Position numbers and translations under genes: made by a program. A stretch of DNA of 64,000 nucleotides from Lysinibacillus sphaericus (lineage in GTDB: Bacteria > Bacillota > Bacilli > Bacillales_A > Planococcaceae): assembly GCF_002982115.1 (NCBI RefSeq), contig NZ_CP019980.1, forward strand, positions 132,001-196,000, in the 5' to 3' direction. Position 1 is the stretch's first letter. The number at the start of each line of letters is the position of its first letter. Under the pieces are notes generated by a model. The model saw nothing but the letters and a program-made list of their open reading frames with translations. It did no database searches and was not told the DNA's origin. Shown here one piece after another: positions 49,034 to 57,945 of this stretch.

Positions 49034-49717
49034 ATGGATAATATGAATTTTAGTGATATTTTTAAATCAAATTTTCTAGAGAAAACGACCTCATTTTCAT
49101 TAACCGATTCCATTATTGGATTAGTTGTTGCTTTCTTTGTTGGGCTATTTATTTACGCTGTTTATAAGAAAACCTTTAATGGTGTAATTTATTCCCACTC
49201 GTTTAATATTTCGTTGCTCATTATGACCATGGCAACAGCGCTCGTTATTATGGGGATTAGTTCCAACGTCTTGTTGTCACTTGGTATGGTAGGGGCATTA
49301 TCCATTGTTCGTTTCCGTACACCGATTAAAGACCCAATGGATTTAGTGTATATTTTCTGGGCAATCGTATCAGGTATTCTTTGTGGAGCAGGATTTATTC
49401 CACTCGTTATTATCGGTGCTATATTAATAGGCTTAGTTCTACTAGTATTAGTAAATAAAATTACGATTGAAAATCCTTATTTATTAATTGTGAAATTTGA
49501 AGAAGATGTAGCTTGTGAAGAAGTTGAACGTATCATTGCTGCACAATCTAAAAAATTCGCGTTAAAATCAAAATCAATTATTCAAAATGATGAAGTTGAA
49601 ACCACTTACGAAATTCGCGTAAAGCAAAATGATGCAAAGTTTATGGACAATGTAACAAAAGTACCTGGTGTCAAATCAGCAATTATGCTGAGCTACGATG
49701 GTAATTTCACAGCGTAA
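49034..49717 (+). CDS. DUF4956-family membrane protein
   Basis: This 227-residue protein has four membrane helices (about 25-45, 60-85, 95-115 and 118-140) with the conserved LSLGMVGALSIVRFRTPIKDP between helices 2 and 3 (about residues 83-103). A soluble C-terminal domain (about 145-225) follows. The DUF4956 family has the same fold signature as the MgtC-like SIVRFR motif proteins. It lies between the VTC and CotH genes and could couple nucleotide or polyphosphate chemistry to the envelope. That link is from context only. Confidence 0.88.
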   Translation: MDNMNFSDIFKSNFLEKTTSFSLTDSIIGLVVAFFVGLFIYAVYKKTFNGVIYSHSFNISLLIMTMATALVIMGISSNVLLSLGMVGALSIVRFRTPIKDPMDLVYIFWAIVSGILCGAGFIPLVIIGAILIGLVLLVLVNKITIENPYLLIVKFEEDVACEEVERIIAAQSKKFALKSKSIIQNDEVETTYEIRVKQNDAKFMDNVTKVPGVKSAIMLSYDGNFTA

Positions 49718-49752
49718 TGGTTTTCTAACGGCGAACAAGAGAGGTGCAGTCA

Positions 49753-51540
49753 ATGATTAAAAATCGCATTGTCTATACTAGTATGGCGATTCTCCTTCTA
49801 CTCTTTGGCGTGATGGTGGCTCTGCTTCCAAACTTAAATATCGAAACAAAAAACACGGAATTTTCCTATGAGACGCTTGTGTTCAATAAAAGCAAAGTAA
49901 CAACTGTAGATATTGAAATAGCTCAAGAGGATTGGGAGGACATGCTAGAAAATGCTGCTGATGAGGAGCTAAAGCAAGCCAATATTACGATAAATGGTAA
50001 GACAATAGAAAATGTGGCGATTCGTACAAAAGGAAACTTATCGTTACGTTCTGTTGTGAATAGTGACTCCGACCGTTATAGCTTGAAAGTCGATTTTGAC
50101 TATTATGATGATACGCAAAGCTTATATGGACTGAAGAAATTAAATTTAAACAATAATTACAGTGATTCAACTTTAATGCGCGAATATATTTCGTATGAGC
50201 TGATGGAAAAAATGGGCTTACCGACGCCTGCTCACGCCTATATGTATGTCACGGTAAATGGTGAAGAGCGGGGTCTATATTTAGGTATAGAAGCGGTCGA
50301 CGAAACATTTTTAGCGAATCATTACGGAGCCAACGATGGATTTTTATTTAAACCAGATGGTACAGGCAGTGATTTAAAATATATTAGCGATGATCTGGCC
50401 GATTATACGGGAATTGGTTTAAAAACGAATGAAGATAATGTTGAAAACTCAAAGCTAATTGATATGCTCGATGCCATTAATAATGGTGGAAATATCGAAA
50501 AATATTTAGATGTCGATGAGATGTTACGTTACTTTGCTGTAAATACAGCGCTAGTAAACTTAGATAGTTACCAAGGGAATATGAAGCACAACTACTATTT
50601 ATATGAGGATAAGGGTGTGTTTTCAATTATACCGTGGGATTATAATATGTCATTTGGTGGCTTTGGTGTTGGTGGTGGAATGGGTGGTAATCCAAATCAA
50701 ATGCAGACAAATGCAGTTGAGGAGGAAAATGGAGCTACCCCAGCGATAAAGCAACCACAAGGTGACCAGTCAAATGCTGAACAAATTCAAGAAAGACAAG
50801 CAAATGCCAACCGCAATAAAGGAGACTTCAATATGTTGGGCGGAATGACTGGAGATTTAATGGCGGATAGTGCCATTAATTTTAGCATTACGACACCAGT
50901 ATCTGGGACAACTTTAGAAGAACGCCCACTATTAAATGCATTATTGTCTAATGAAGCGTACCGCGCTAAGTATGAAGGGTACTTAGAAAAATTAGCAACA
51001 AGCTATTTAACAGAAGATTATATTCAGTCGCTTACGAACAATTTAGCGTTGCTATTAACAAGCTATGAGGAAGCCGATCCTACAAAATTTTTCACAACAG
51101 AGCAGTTTTTAGAAGGTGTGGAGGGGGACAACAGTCTACCTGAATTTGCAAAACAACGTTCTGCATCGATTTTAAAGCAACTATCTGGTGAACTAGTTGT
51201 CGAAACAAGTGCAACTGCACAAGGAAATATGATGATGCCAAATGGTGATGTAAATGGCAACCCAATGCAAATGCCTGATGACTTTGACCCGAGTCAATTA
51301 CCCGAAGACTTCGACCCTGCACAAGCACCTGAAGCTGGCGAGGGCAATGAACAGGGAGAAGGGGCGCGAGGTGGTCCAATGCAACGTCCAGAGGGAATGG
51401 GCAATCCAAATAAGGGCAATGAGCAGACGATGCAAGCAACAGGAATCGATCAAAGTACAGTGTTAACAGCAACCGCTTCATTTTCATTTTTAGTAGCTGC
51501 TCTCCTCTTTGTTTTTAGATTTAATCGTAGAGGACGCTAA
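49753..51540 (+). CDS. CotH-family surface protein kinase
   Basis: This 595-residue protein has TM1 (about 8-28) and an extracytoplasmic CotH kinase domain (about 45-430). The visible motifs are IRTKGNLSLRS, LKKLNLNNNYSD, ERGLYLGIEAVDE, NMKHNYYLYED and SIIPWDYNMSFGG. A Pro/Gln/Met/Asn-rich low-complexity stretch (about 500-565) and a C-terminal TM (about 572-590) follow. CotH phosphorylates coat proteins in B. subtilis; this membrane-anchored long form with VTC and DUF4956 partners is a separate subgroup. ATG 49753 is chosen over GTG 49744, which overlaps the ribosome site. Confidence 0.9.
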   Translation: MIKNRIVYTSMAILLLLFGVMVALLPNLNIETKNTEFSYETLVFNKSKVTTVDIEIAQEDWEDMLENAADEELKQANITINGKTIENVAIRTKGNLSLRSVVNSDSDRYSLKVDFDYYDDTQSLYGLKKLNLNNNYSDSTLMREYISYELMEKMGLPTPAHAYMYVTVNGEERGLYLGIEAVDETFLANHYGANDGFLFKPDGTGSDLKYISDDLADYTGIGLKTNEDNVENSKLIDMLDAINNGGNIEKYLDVDEMLRYFAVNTALVNLDSYQGNMKHNYYLYEDKGVFSIIPWDYNMSFGGFGVGGGMGGNPNQMQTNAVEEENGATPAIKQPQGDQSNAEQIQERQANANRNKGDFNMLGGMTGDLMADSAINFSITTPVSGTTLEERPLLNALLSNEAYRAKYEGYLEKLATSYLTEDYIQSLTNNLALLLTSYEEADPTKFFTTEQFLEGVEGDNSLPEFAKQRSASILKQLSGELVVETSATAQGNMMMPNGDVNGNPMQMPDDFDPSQLPEDFDPAQAPEAGEGNEQGEGARGGPMQRPEGMGNPNKGNEQTMQATGIDQSTVLTATASFSFLVAALLFVFRFNRRGR

Positions 51541-51585
51541 AAAAACACGATATCCAAATTTTTTGGATATCGTGTTTGCTTTTTT
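51541..51585 (+). terminator. Terminator of the CotH operon
   Basis: AAACACGATATCCAAA pairs with TTTGGATATCGTGTTT around a short T loop and is followed by GCTTTTTT. It begins at the CotH stop codon. Confidence 0.9.
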
Positions 51586-51631
51586 ACATGCTAAAATAAA
51601 GCATTCTTTTTTTTCGAGGAGTATCTAACTG

Positions 51632-52228
51632 ATGAATGAACAACAATTTGATAAATTTTTGCATATTAATACGGTCGGTGAACAATATGGATTTCCTAAA
51701 CTGGCTCACTATCATCGCTACGAGCCAACGCCCTATACTGGCTTAGAACAATTATTTTCCCAATATGAGATGCCGGAAAATCCAGTTTTTATTGATATGG
51801 GCTGTGGGAAAGGCAGGGTTCCTATTTATATTCATCATAAATTTCACATTCCGACAATTGGAGTTGAAATGGACGCAGGTTTTTATAAAGAGGCAGAGCA
51901 TAACAAGGAAAGTTATTGCCGAAAAAAGGGCTCACAAGCGAACATTTCTTTTGTTCATACAATTGCGGAAAACTATAACATACAGCCACATGATAATGTT
52001 TTTTTCTTTTTTAATCCATTTTCCATTAATATATTCCGTACGGTTATTCATAATATATGGAAGTCTTATGAGCAACAGATGCGCGAAATCCATATTATTT
52101 TATATTATCCACCATACGATTATTTGCAGTTTTTACATCACGGTACCCCTTTTGAATTGATACATGAGGTGCATCTAGAACATGAAACAAATATAAATGA
52201 ACGCCTTTGCGTGTTTGCAATAAAGTAA
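51632..52228 (+). CDS. Class I SAM-dependent methyltransferase
   Basis: This 198-residue protein has the SAM-binding motif FIDMGCGKGRVPIYI (about 55-70), the acidic strand-2 end GVEMDAGFYKEAE and the catalytic-region FFFFNPFSINIF. The fold is that of class I methyltransferases, and the NPF motif recalls N-methylating types. The substrate is unknown. A ribosome site CGAGGAG precedes the start. GC-rich repeat sequence follows. Confidence 0.78.
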   Translation: MNEQQFDKFLHINTVGEQYGFPKLAHYHRYEPTPYTGLEQLFSQYEMPENPVFIDMGCGKGRVPIYIHHKFHIPTIGVEMDAGFYKEAEHNKESYCRKKGSQANISFVHTIAENYNIQPHDNVFFFFNPFSINIFRTVIHNIWKSYEQQMREIHIILYYPPYDYLQFLHHGTPFELIHEVHLEHETNINERLCVFAIK

Positions 52229-52249
52229 TTTCCGTGCAAGAAGCGCCCT

Positions 52250-52345
52250 TTCCACAGGCACGGCTCCAACTAATTTTTGTGGCGGACGCTTTTTCCGCTC
52301 GTGTTATTCCTACAGGAGTGTTGCGCTTTCCACTCCAATCAACTG
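52250..52345. repeat. GC-rich dispersed repeat remnant
   Basis: This stretch contains GTGGCGGACGCTTTTTCCGCTCG-like sequence (52280-52303) and a short imperfect dyad. It resembles the GC-rich inter-gene repeats seen at 3344-3464 and in the cores of the two larger elements. It is non-coding. Confidence 0.45.
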
Positions 52346-52426
52346 GAACAGCCCACTGGCAGCAAAGTTTGCTCCTAGTATAGTAAAAATATGTTTATTG
52401 ATTATTTTTATTCAATCTAATTCGAC

Positions 52427-52458
52427 GCTTAGAGCACGAGTAGCTCTAAGCTTTTTTT
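52427..52458 (+). terminator. Terminator, plus-strand orientation
   Basis: GCTTAGAGC pairs with GCTCTAAGC around ACGAGTA and is followed by TTTTTTTATAG. It overlaps the 3' end of the convergent photolyase gene and would stop transcripts from the methyltransferase side. Confidence 0.8.
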
Positions 52459-53873
52459 ATAGCGTTATATCGTTCTAATGCACGGGCTCGTGCTGTTTTA
52501 TGATCTACGATTGGCAATGGATAGGTATCACCTAATGTGATTCCGGCTTGTTCCAAGATGGCCGTTGGTGCTGTTTGTGGCGCGTGTATATACTTTGCAG
52601 GGAGAAGTGCTAATTCAGGCACCCATTTTTTTATATAAGCACCATCTGCATCAAATTTCTCTCCTTGTAACGAAGGGTTGAAGATACGAAAATAAGGAGC
52701 AGAGTCGATACCCGTACCGCTTACCCATTGCCAACCCATAGCATTATTTGCTGCATTAAAGTCGACAAGCGTATGCTCAAACCATGCATAACCTTCTTGC
52801 CAAGGTTGTAATAAGTGTTTCACTAGAAAAGATGCAACAACCATTCTTACACGGTTATGCATATAGCCGGTTTCCCAAAGCTCACGCATCCCTGCATCAA
52901 CAAGAGGATACCCCGTTTGTCCAGTTTTCCATGCTTCAAGACGAATGGAATGAGGCTCCCACTCAAAATGTTGAAAATTACTGCGTAATGAATCGGTAGA
53001 AAATGTAGGATAGTTCAATAGTTGATAAATCGAAAACTCTCGCCATATAAGTTGTCTTAAAAAGCTTTCTATCTGCTGACTAAATATTGCGTTGTCCTCA
53101 TCATCTATTAGCTCTTGGCATGTTGCCCAAAGCAAGCGAATGCTAATGTTACCCACTGCAAGAAATGGCGACATTTTAGAAATGGTTTCTTTGGCAGGGT
53201 AATCTCGCTTATCTTGGTAGTCAAATAAACCTCGTTCTACGAAAAGTTCCCACTGCTCCATTGCCCCATCTATCCCAGGGTTCCAATAATGGTGAAACTT
53301 GTGATACCAATTACCATGCAGTAATTGCAATTGCTCTAAGGCTAGAGATGATACCTTCGTTGGAAAAGCTCTAATATTAGTAGGTTGACCAAGCGGTTTA
53401 CGCACGGGCTCCTGCAAACAACGCTTATAAAATGATGTAAAAATGGCATAAGGCTTGTTTTGTTGATTTTGAATGTTCGATAAGTTGAATAATGAATCAC
53501 CATAGAATGCTTTTACTTCAATATTATTAGCCTGTAATATATTGGTTAGCTGCTCATCTTCATTTCGTTCAGTTGGAAGAAAACGCTCGTTAAAATACAC
53601 AGCGTCCGCTTCAGTATCTAAAGCTAACTGTAGTACTTCTGAAATGACTTCACCCTTTCGTAAAATCAGTTGCGTGTTATAGTCATCAAGTGTCGCTTGT
53701 AGATTCTGAAGTGAATAGTACGTCCAAAAACTTTGAGCGGTATTGCACATTGAAAATTGCTCATTATGAATATAAACCGGTAAAATGACCCCTGATTTAG
53801 CTGCATGCCAGAGCGCGGGGTGATCATCTAGTCGTAAATCATTACGAAATAGTACAATTATTTTTTTATTCAT
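52446..53873 (-). CDS. phrB: Deoxyribodipyrimidine photolyase (class I CPD)
   Basis: This 475-residue light-dependent repair enzyme splits cyclobutane pyrimidine dimers. It has the N-terminal alpha/beta antenna domain (LFRNDLRLDDHPAL) and the FAD-binding helical domain with FLRQLIWREFSIY, the dimer- and FAD-contact region TGYPLVDAGMRELWETGYMHNR, and NAANNAMGWQWVSGTGIDSAPYFRIFNP near residues 372-399. The tryptophans needed for FAD photoreduction are present. The start at 53873 is preceded by AAAGGATG. The gene is single. Confidence 0.95.
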   Translation of the reverse strand: MNKKIIVLFRNDLRLDDHPALWHAAKSGVILPVYIHNEQFSMCNTAQSFWTYYSLQNLQATLDDYNTQLILRKGEVISEVLQLALDTEADAVYFNERFLPTERNEDEQLTNILQANNIEVKAFYGDSLFNLSNIQNQQNKPYAIFTSFYKRCLQEPVRKPLGQPTNIRAFPTKVSSLALEQLQLLHGNWYHKFHHYWNPGIDGAMEQWELFVERGLFDYQDKRDYPAKETISKMSPFLAVGNISIRLLWATCQELIDDEDNAIFSQQIESFLRQLIWREFSIYQLLNYPTFSTDSLRSNFQHFEWEPHSIRLEAWKTGQTGYPLVDAGMRELWETGYMHNRVRMVVASFLVKHLLQPWQEGYAWFEHTLVDFNAANNAMGWQWVSGTGIDSAPYFRIFNPSLQGEKFDADGAYIKKWVPELALLPAKYIHAPQTAPTAILEQAGITLGDTYPLPIVDHKTARARALERYNAIKKA

Positions 53874-53947
53874 TTTGAATCATCCTTTTATAGTTTAAAA
53901 ATATACGTTAGTACAATAAGTCGTTGGATTAAAGCAAGGAGGACATT

Positions 53948-54376
53948 ATGAAAACACTATTCAATCGTCAAGTAATGATAGCATCCTTAGTTGCGGGTTG
54001 CTTATTTGGTATTTTCTTTAAAGTTGTTGAAAATCTAACAGGAAGCCGCGTTTATACATTACTATTAAATGTCGATTATATACCGATTTTAAAAAATTAT
54101 CGATTTCCAGAAGTGATTGAATTTTCCTTTCATCTCGTGATTTCGTGGTTCATAACAGCCATATTATATACCCTTCGTAATAAGTATAAGTGGAATAATG
54201 GTACGTTAATCAGAAATAGTATCGTACTTCAAATGATTATAGGATGTATGTTGTTTCCTACAACAACCTTCTCAACACGAACACCTAACTTTACAGATTT
54301 CTACGCATTTAGTTGGTGGCTTGCAGGCCATATTTTGTATGGAGTATTGGTAGGGGTTCTTTTGAAAAAAAGATAA
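53948..54376 (+). CDS. Four-span membrane protein, unknown
   Basis: This 142-residue protein has four hydrophobic helices (about 8-25, 58-76, 90-108 and 118-138), joined by short polar loops such as RNKYKWNNG. AAGGAGG precedes ATG 53948. It is divergent from the photolyase gene and has its own promoter region. I do not recognise a named family. Confidence 0.65.
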   Translation: MKTLFNRQVMIASLVAGCLFGIFFKVVENLTGSRVYTLLLNVDYIPILKNYRFPEVIEFSFHLVISWFITAILYTLRNKYKWNNGTLIRNSIVLQMIIGCMLFPTTTFSTRTPNFTDFYAFSWWLAGHILYGVLVGVLLKKR

Positions 54377-54693
54377 GCAGTTAAACTATAAAAGGAAAGC
54401 AATTTTTGCAAAATGGACATTATTTTTCTAACGTCGAAAAAAATAGGATAAGAGGTTTCTGCTAATTTATACCAACAATTGATAGATAATTCACAAATAA
54501 CTAATTATACTGAAAAATCACTCTAGACTAAATATAAAGAATGTTTTACAATGTAAAAGGCTTAATTGAATATTATCTAGCTTCAAAATTAGATAGTTAT
54601 AAATAATTATTTTTGCTATTGAGGATTAGCCTTAGATTGTTTATAATTATCAGAAATATCTAACATTTGAGAATTTTCAGGGGGAATTAAATT
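54377..54693. other. Liv operon upstream region
   Basis: These 317 bases contain no credible gene. They hold an inverted repeat TATCTA-N10-TAGATA (54574-54595), a promoter (54619-54647) and a CodY-like box (54645-54659), all upstream of the Liv binding-protein gene. No terminator was seen for the preceding gene. Confidence 0.5.
54619..54647 (+). promoter_or_regulatory. SigA promoter of the Liv operon with CodY-like box
   Basis: TTGAGG (54619-54624) and TATAAT (54642-54647) have a 17-base spacer. AATTATCAGAAATAT at 54645-54659 matches the CodY consensus AATTTTCWGAAAATT at 12 of 15 positions and covers the transcription start. That would allow CodY to repress a branched-chain amino-acid importer. 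Confidence 0.55.
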
Positions 54694-55914
54694 ATGAAAG
54701 AGAACAACAAGCTTAAAAAGTTCGGTTCACTTCTAGTCGCTTCTTCACTTCTTGCAGGCGTACTGGCAGGTTGCGGTGCTGGAGATAGTGATACAAGTTC
54801 GGGAGGCGGCTCATCATCAGGCGGCTCAAAAGATGGCGATACAATTAAAATCGGTGCAAACTTGGAGCTTTCAGGTAACGTAGCTTCTTACGGTTCTTCA
54901 ATCGGATTAGGTGCGGAGTTAGCTGTTAAAGAAATTAACGATGCAGGCGGTATTGATGGCAAGAAGATTGAGCTTATTAAAGTAGATAACAAATCAGAAA
55001 ACTCAGAGGCAACAGCAGCGGCTATTAAACTAGCGACGCAAGATAAAGTAGTAGCGATGATGTCTCCAGCAACTTCTGGTAACACCATTGCAACAGTTCA
55101 AATTGCGAATGATAACAAAATTCCTTTAGTTGGTGCAGCTGCTACAGCACCAAACGTAACAGTAAATGATGACGGTAGCGTTAATGAATATGCGTTCCGT
55201 ACATGCTTTATTGACCCATTCCAAGGGATTGTCGCAGCAAACTTTGCAACGGGTGAGCTGAAAGCGAAAAACGTAGCCATTTTTGCTGATAACGCTTCTG
55301 ACTATGCAAAAGGATTAGCAAAGTCATTTAAAGATACGATTGCTGAAAATGGCGGAAAAGTTGTGAAAGAAGAAGCTTATGTTGCGAAAGATACAGATTT
55401 CCGTACGCAATTAACAAACATCAAATCATCAAATCCTGACTTCATCTTTATCCCTGGATATTATGAAGAAGTGGGTCTAATTGTTAAACAAGCGCGTGAA
55501 ATGGGCATTACAGTGCCACTTATGGGAGCAGATGGTTGGGATTCTCCAACTTTAGTTGAGTTAGCGGGCGCAGATGCACTGAATAATACGTACATCACAA
55601 ACCACTATTCTGCAGAAGACCCAGATCAAAAAATTCAAGACTTTGTAAAAGCATTTAAAGCTGCCAATGGCGATAAAGCACCAGATGCATTTAACGCACT
55701 TGGCTATGATACGGTTTATTACATTGCAGATGCAATTAAACGTGCAGGGTCTACTGACGGTGAAGCAATTAAAAAGGCATTAGCTGAAACAAAGGATCTT
55801 TCTTTAGTAACAGGTACTTTCTCAGTTGACGAAAACCATAACCCAATTAAAACAGCAACAGTTCTTGAATTTAAAGACGGTAAACAAGTGTTCAACTCTA
55901 AAGTAAATCCTTAA
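54694..55914 (+). CDS. livK: Branched-chain amino-acid ABC binding lipoprotein (LivK-like)
   Basis: This 406-residue lipoprotein (lipobox VLAGC, Cys27) has a Ser/Gly-rich linker and a type I periplasmic-binding fold: GANLELSGNVASYGSS at the ligand site, MMSPATSGNTIATV, AIFADNASDYAKGLA and GADGWDSPTLVE. It captures leucine, isoleucine, valine or related compounds. It is the first gene of the Liv operon. A terminator-like hairpin after its stop should give it more transcript than the membrane genes. Confidence 0.93.
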   Translation: MKENNKLKKFGSLLVASSLLAGVLAGCGAGDSDTSSGGGSSSGGSKDGDTIKIGANLELSGNVASYGSSIGLGAELAVKEINDAGGIDGKKIELIKVDNKSENSEATAAAIKLATQDKVVAMMSPATSGNTIATVQIANDNKIPLVGAAATAPNVTVNDDGSVNEYAFRTCFIDPFQGIVAANFATGELKAKNVAIFADNASDYAKGLAKSFKDTIAENGGKVVKEEAYVAKDTDFRTQLTNIKSSNPDFIFIPGYYEEVGLIVKQAREMGITVPLMGADGWDSPTLVELAGADALNNTYITNHYSAEDPDQKIQDFVKAFKAANGDKAPDAFNALGYDTVYYIADAIKRAGSTDGEAIKKALAETKDLSLVTGTFSVDENHNPIKTATVLEFKDGKQVFNSKVNP

Positions 55915-55925
55915 TTTTTAAGCAA

Positions 55926-55961
55926 GGGGGAGGCGGGCAACCTGCCTTCTCTTTTATTTTT
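55926..55961 (+). terminator. Partial terminator after livK
   Basis: GAGGCGGG pairs with CCTGCCTTC around CAA (one G-U pair) and is followed by TCTTTTATTTTTT. Confidence 0.65.
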
Positions 55962-56120
55962 TCATAGACAACTAGACTAATAAAAAAAGCATAGATTCTA
56001 GCATAAGGAATCGGAAATACTTTTTATGAGGGACACGAGTTTTTCTGCATTCACTTTCACTATGTAGAAATAGGTCCCATTTTTGCATGCTTTAAAAAAA
56101 TAATAAAGGAGTGAACGCTC

Positions 56121-56996
56121 ATGGAATGGATACAACAGCTTGTGAATGGTATTTCACTAGGTAGTATCTACGCGTTAATAGCGTTAGGGTATACGATGGT
56201 ATACGGTATTATTAAGCTCATTAACTTCGCCCACGGTGATGTTTTCATGATTGGGGCATTTATTGGCTTTTACGCAATTGCTAAATGGGAGCTGGGCTTC
56301 TTACCAGCATTATTATTAGCGATGGCAGTTTGCGCAATTTTTGGTGTGTTAATAGAACGTATAGCATATAAACGGTTACGAAATGCGACGCGTATTGCTG
56401 CTTTAATTACAGCAATCGGGGTGTCGCTATTAATCGAATATACGACAATTTTCTTCAGAGGGGCACAGCCTGCAGCATATCCTGAAGTCATTAAAAATAC
56501 AACATTTGATGTCTTCGGGGTTCAAATTAGTAGTACATCTATTTTAATTTTATCTGTCTCTATCGTACTGATGATTCTTTTACAATTCATCGTACATAAA
56601 ACAAAAATTGGCAAGGCGATGCGCGCAGTTTCACATGATGCAGATGCGGCACGCCTAATGGGAATTAACGTAGATAATACCATTTCAGCAACATTTGCTA
56701 TAGGTTCGGCATTAGCTGGAGCTGCGGGTGTAATCTTCGGTGTGTATTATACGAAAATTGACCCGTTAATGGGTGTTATTCCAGGGGTTAAAGCGTTCAT
56801 CGCCGCGGTTCTTGGTGGTATTGGTATTATTCCAGGGGCAATGGTTGGCGGTATGCTACTAGGTGTCGTGGAATCATTTGTAAGTGCACTTGGATTCTCT
56901 TTATGGCGCGATGCAGCAGCATTTGTCATTTTAATTTTAATCTTGATTTTCAGACCATCGGGTATCTTCGGTAAAAACGCCCGCGAGAAAGTGTAG
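56121..56996 (+). CDS. livH: Branched-chain amino-acid ABC permease LivH
   Basis: This 291-residue permease has about eight spans and the LivH signatures NGISLGSIYALIALGYTMVYG, FAHGDVFMIGAF and RAVSHDADAARLMGIN (the EAA-like loop). It pairs with LivM, whose gene begins 10 bases later. AAAGGAGTG precedes the start. The 206-base gap from livK holds a hairpin. Confidence 0.94.
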   Translation: MEWIQQLVNGISLGSIYALIALGYTMVYGIIKLINFAHGDVFMIGAFIGFYAIAKWELGFLPALLLAMAVCAIFGVLIERIAYKRLRNATRIAALITAIGVSLLIEYTTIFFRGAQPAAYPEVIKNTTFDVFGVQISSTSILILSVSIVLMILLQFIVHKTKIGKAMRAVSHDADAARLMGINVDNTISATFAIGSALAGAAGVIFGVYYTKIDPLMGVIPGVKAFIAAVLGGIGIIPGAMVGGMLLGVVESFVSALGFSLWRDAAAFVILILILIFRPSGIFGKNAREKV

Positions 56997-57006
56997 GTGA
57001 GCGGTA

Positions 57007-57945
57007 ATGATGAAGAAGTCTAAAGTTTTCTGGGGCTATGCAGTATTAGCGCTAGTCATCTATGTGGTTGTTCAGGCACTAATTACAACAGAAGTAATTG
57101 ACTTGTACTATAAAAATATGTTAATCACCATGTGCATTAACATCATGCTAGCTGTCAGCTTGCACATCGTTATCGGGGTTACGGGGCAATTCTCTATTGG
57201 ACATGCCGGTTTCCTTGCAGTTGGTGCTTATATTTCAGCTATTATTACTACAAAGCTAATGCTGCCGTTCCCGTTAGCTATTTTCCTAGGGGCGCTTGCA
57301 GCAGCAGTAGCTGGTTTAATCGTAGGTATTCCAACACTACGTTTAAAAGGGGATTATTTAGCCATTGCAACACTTGGCTTTGCTGAGATTATTCGTATTG
57401 TCTTTTTAAATACAGATTACGTCGGTGGGGCAGCGGGGATGCAAGTGAAATATTTATCGAATTGGACATATGCATTCGTAGGAGTGGTATTGACGATTTT
57501 AGTTATTTCTAACTTTACAAATTCTCGCCATGGACGTGCTTGTATTTCGATTCGAGAAGATGAAATCGCTGCGGATGCCATGGGTATTAATACAACTTAC
57601 TATAAAGTGGTAGCATTCGCGATTGGCTCTTTCTTTGCCGGTCTTGCAGGGGCTATTTTTGCACATAACTTCTACATTATTCAACCGACTACGTTCGGTT
57701 TCTTAAAATCATTTGATATATTAATTTACGTTGTGCTTGGAGGCTTAGGAAGTCTGTCAGGTTCTGTTATTGCAGCAGTATTTTTAACGTTGATTTCAAC
57801 ATACTTAGCGAACTTCCCAGAAACACGAATGATTATTTACAGCTTAGTATTAATCATTGTTATGCTATACCGTCCAACCGGTTTAATGGGGACAAAGGAA
57901 ATTACGCATTTATTTAAGTTTGGTAAAAAAGGAGGTACAAAATAA
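57007..57945 (+). CDS. livM: Branched-chain amino-acid ABC permease LivM
   Basis: This 312-residue permease has the LivM signatures TGQFSIGHAGFLAVGAYISA, LRLKGDYLAIATLGFAEI and SIREDEIAADAMGINTTYYK. It forms the channel with LivH. Its stop codon overlaps the livG start in the sequence TAATG, so translation is coupled. Confidence 0.94.
   Translation: MMKKSKVFWGYAVLALVIYVVVQALITTEVIDLYYKNMLITMCINIMLAVSLHIVIGVTGQFSIGHAGFLAVGAYISAIITTKLMLPFPLAIFLGALAAAVAGLIVGIPTLRLKGDYLAIATLGFAEIIRIVFLNTDYVGGAAGMQVKYLSNWTYAFVGVVLTILVISNFTNSRHGRACISIREDEIAADAMGINTTYYKVVAFAIGSFFAGLAGAIFAHNFYIIQPTTFGFLKSFDILIYVVLGGLGSLSGSVIAAVFLTLISTYLANFPETRMIIYSLVLIIVMLYRPTGLMGTKEITHLFKFGKKGGTK

Noticed and set aside
51092-51487. 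131-codon minus-strand frame opposite the CotH 3' end
   Set aside because: A shadow of the biased CotH codons; no start signals.
54678-54694. Second CodY box (AATTTTCAGG...) at the livK ribosome site
   Set aside because: Only the first nine positions match; the other half-site is absent.
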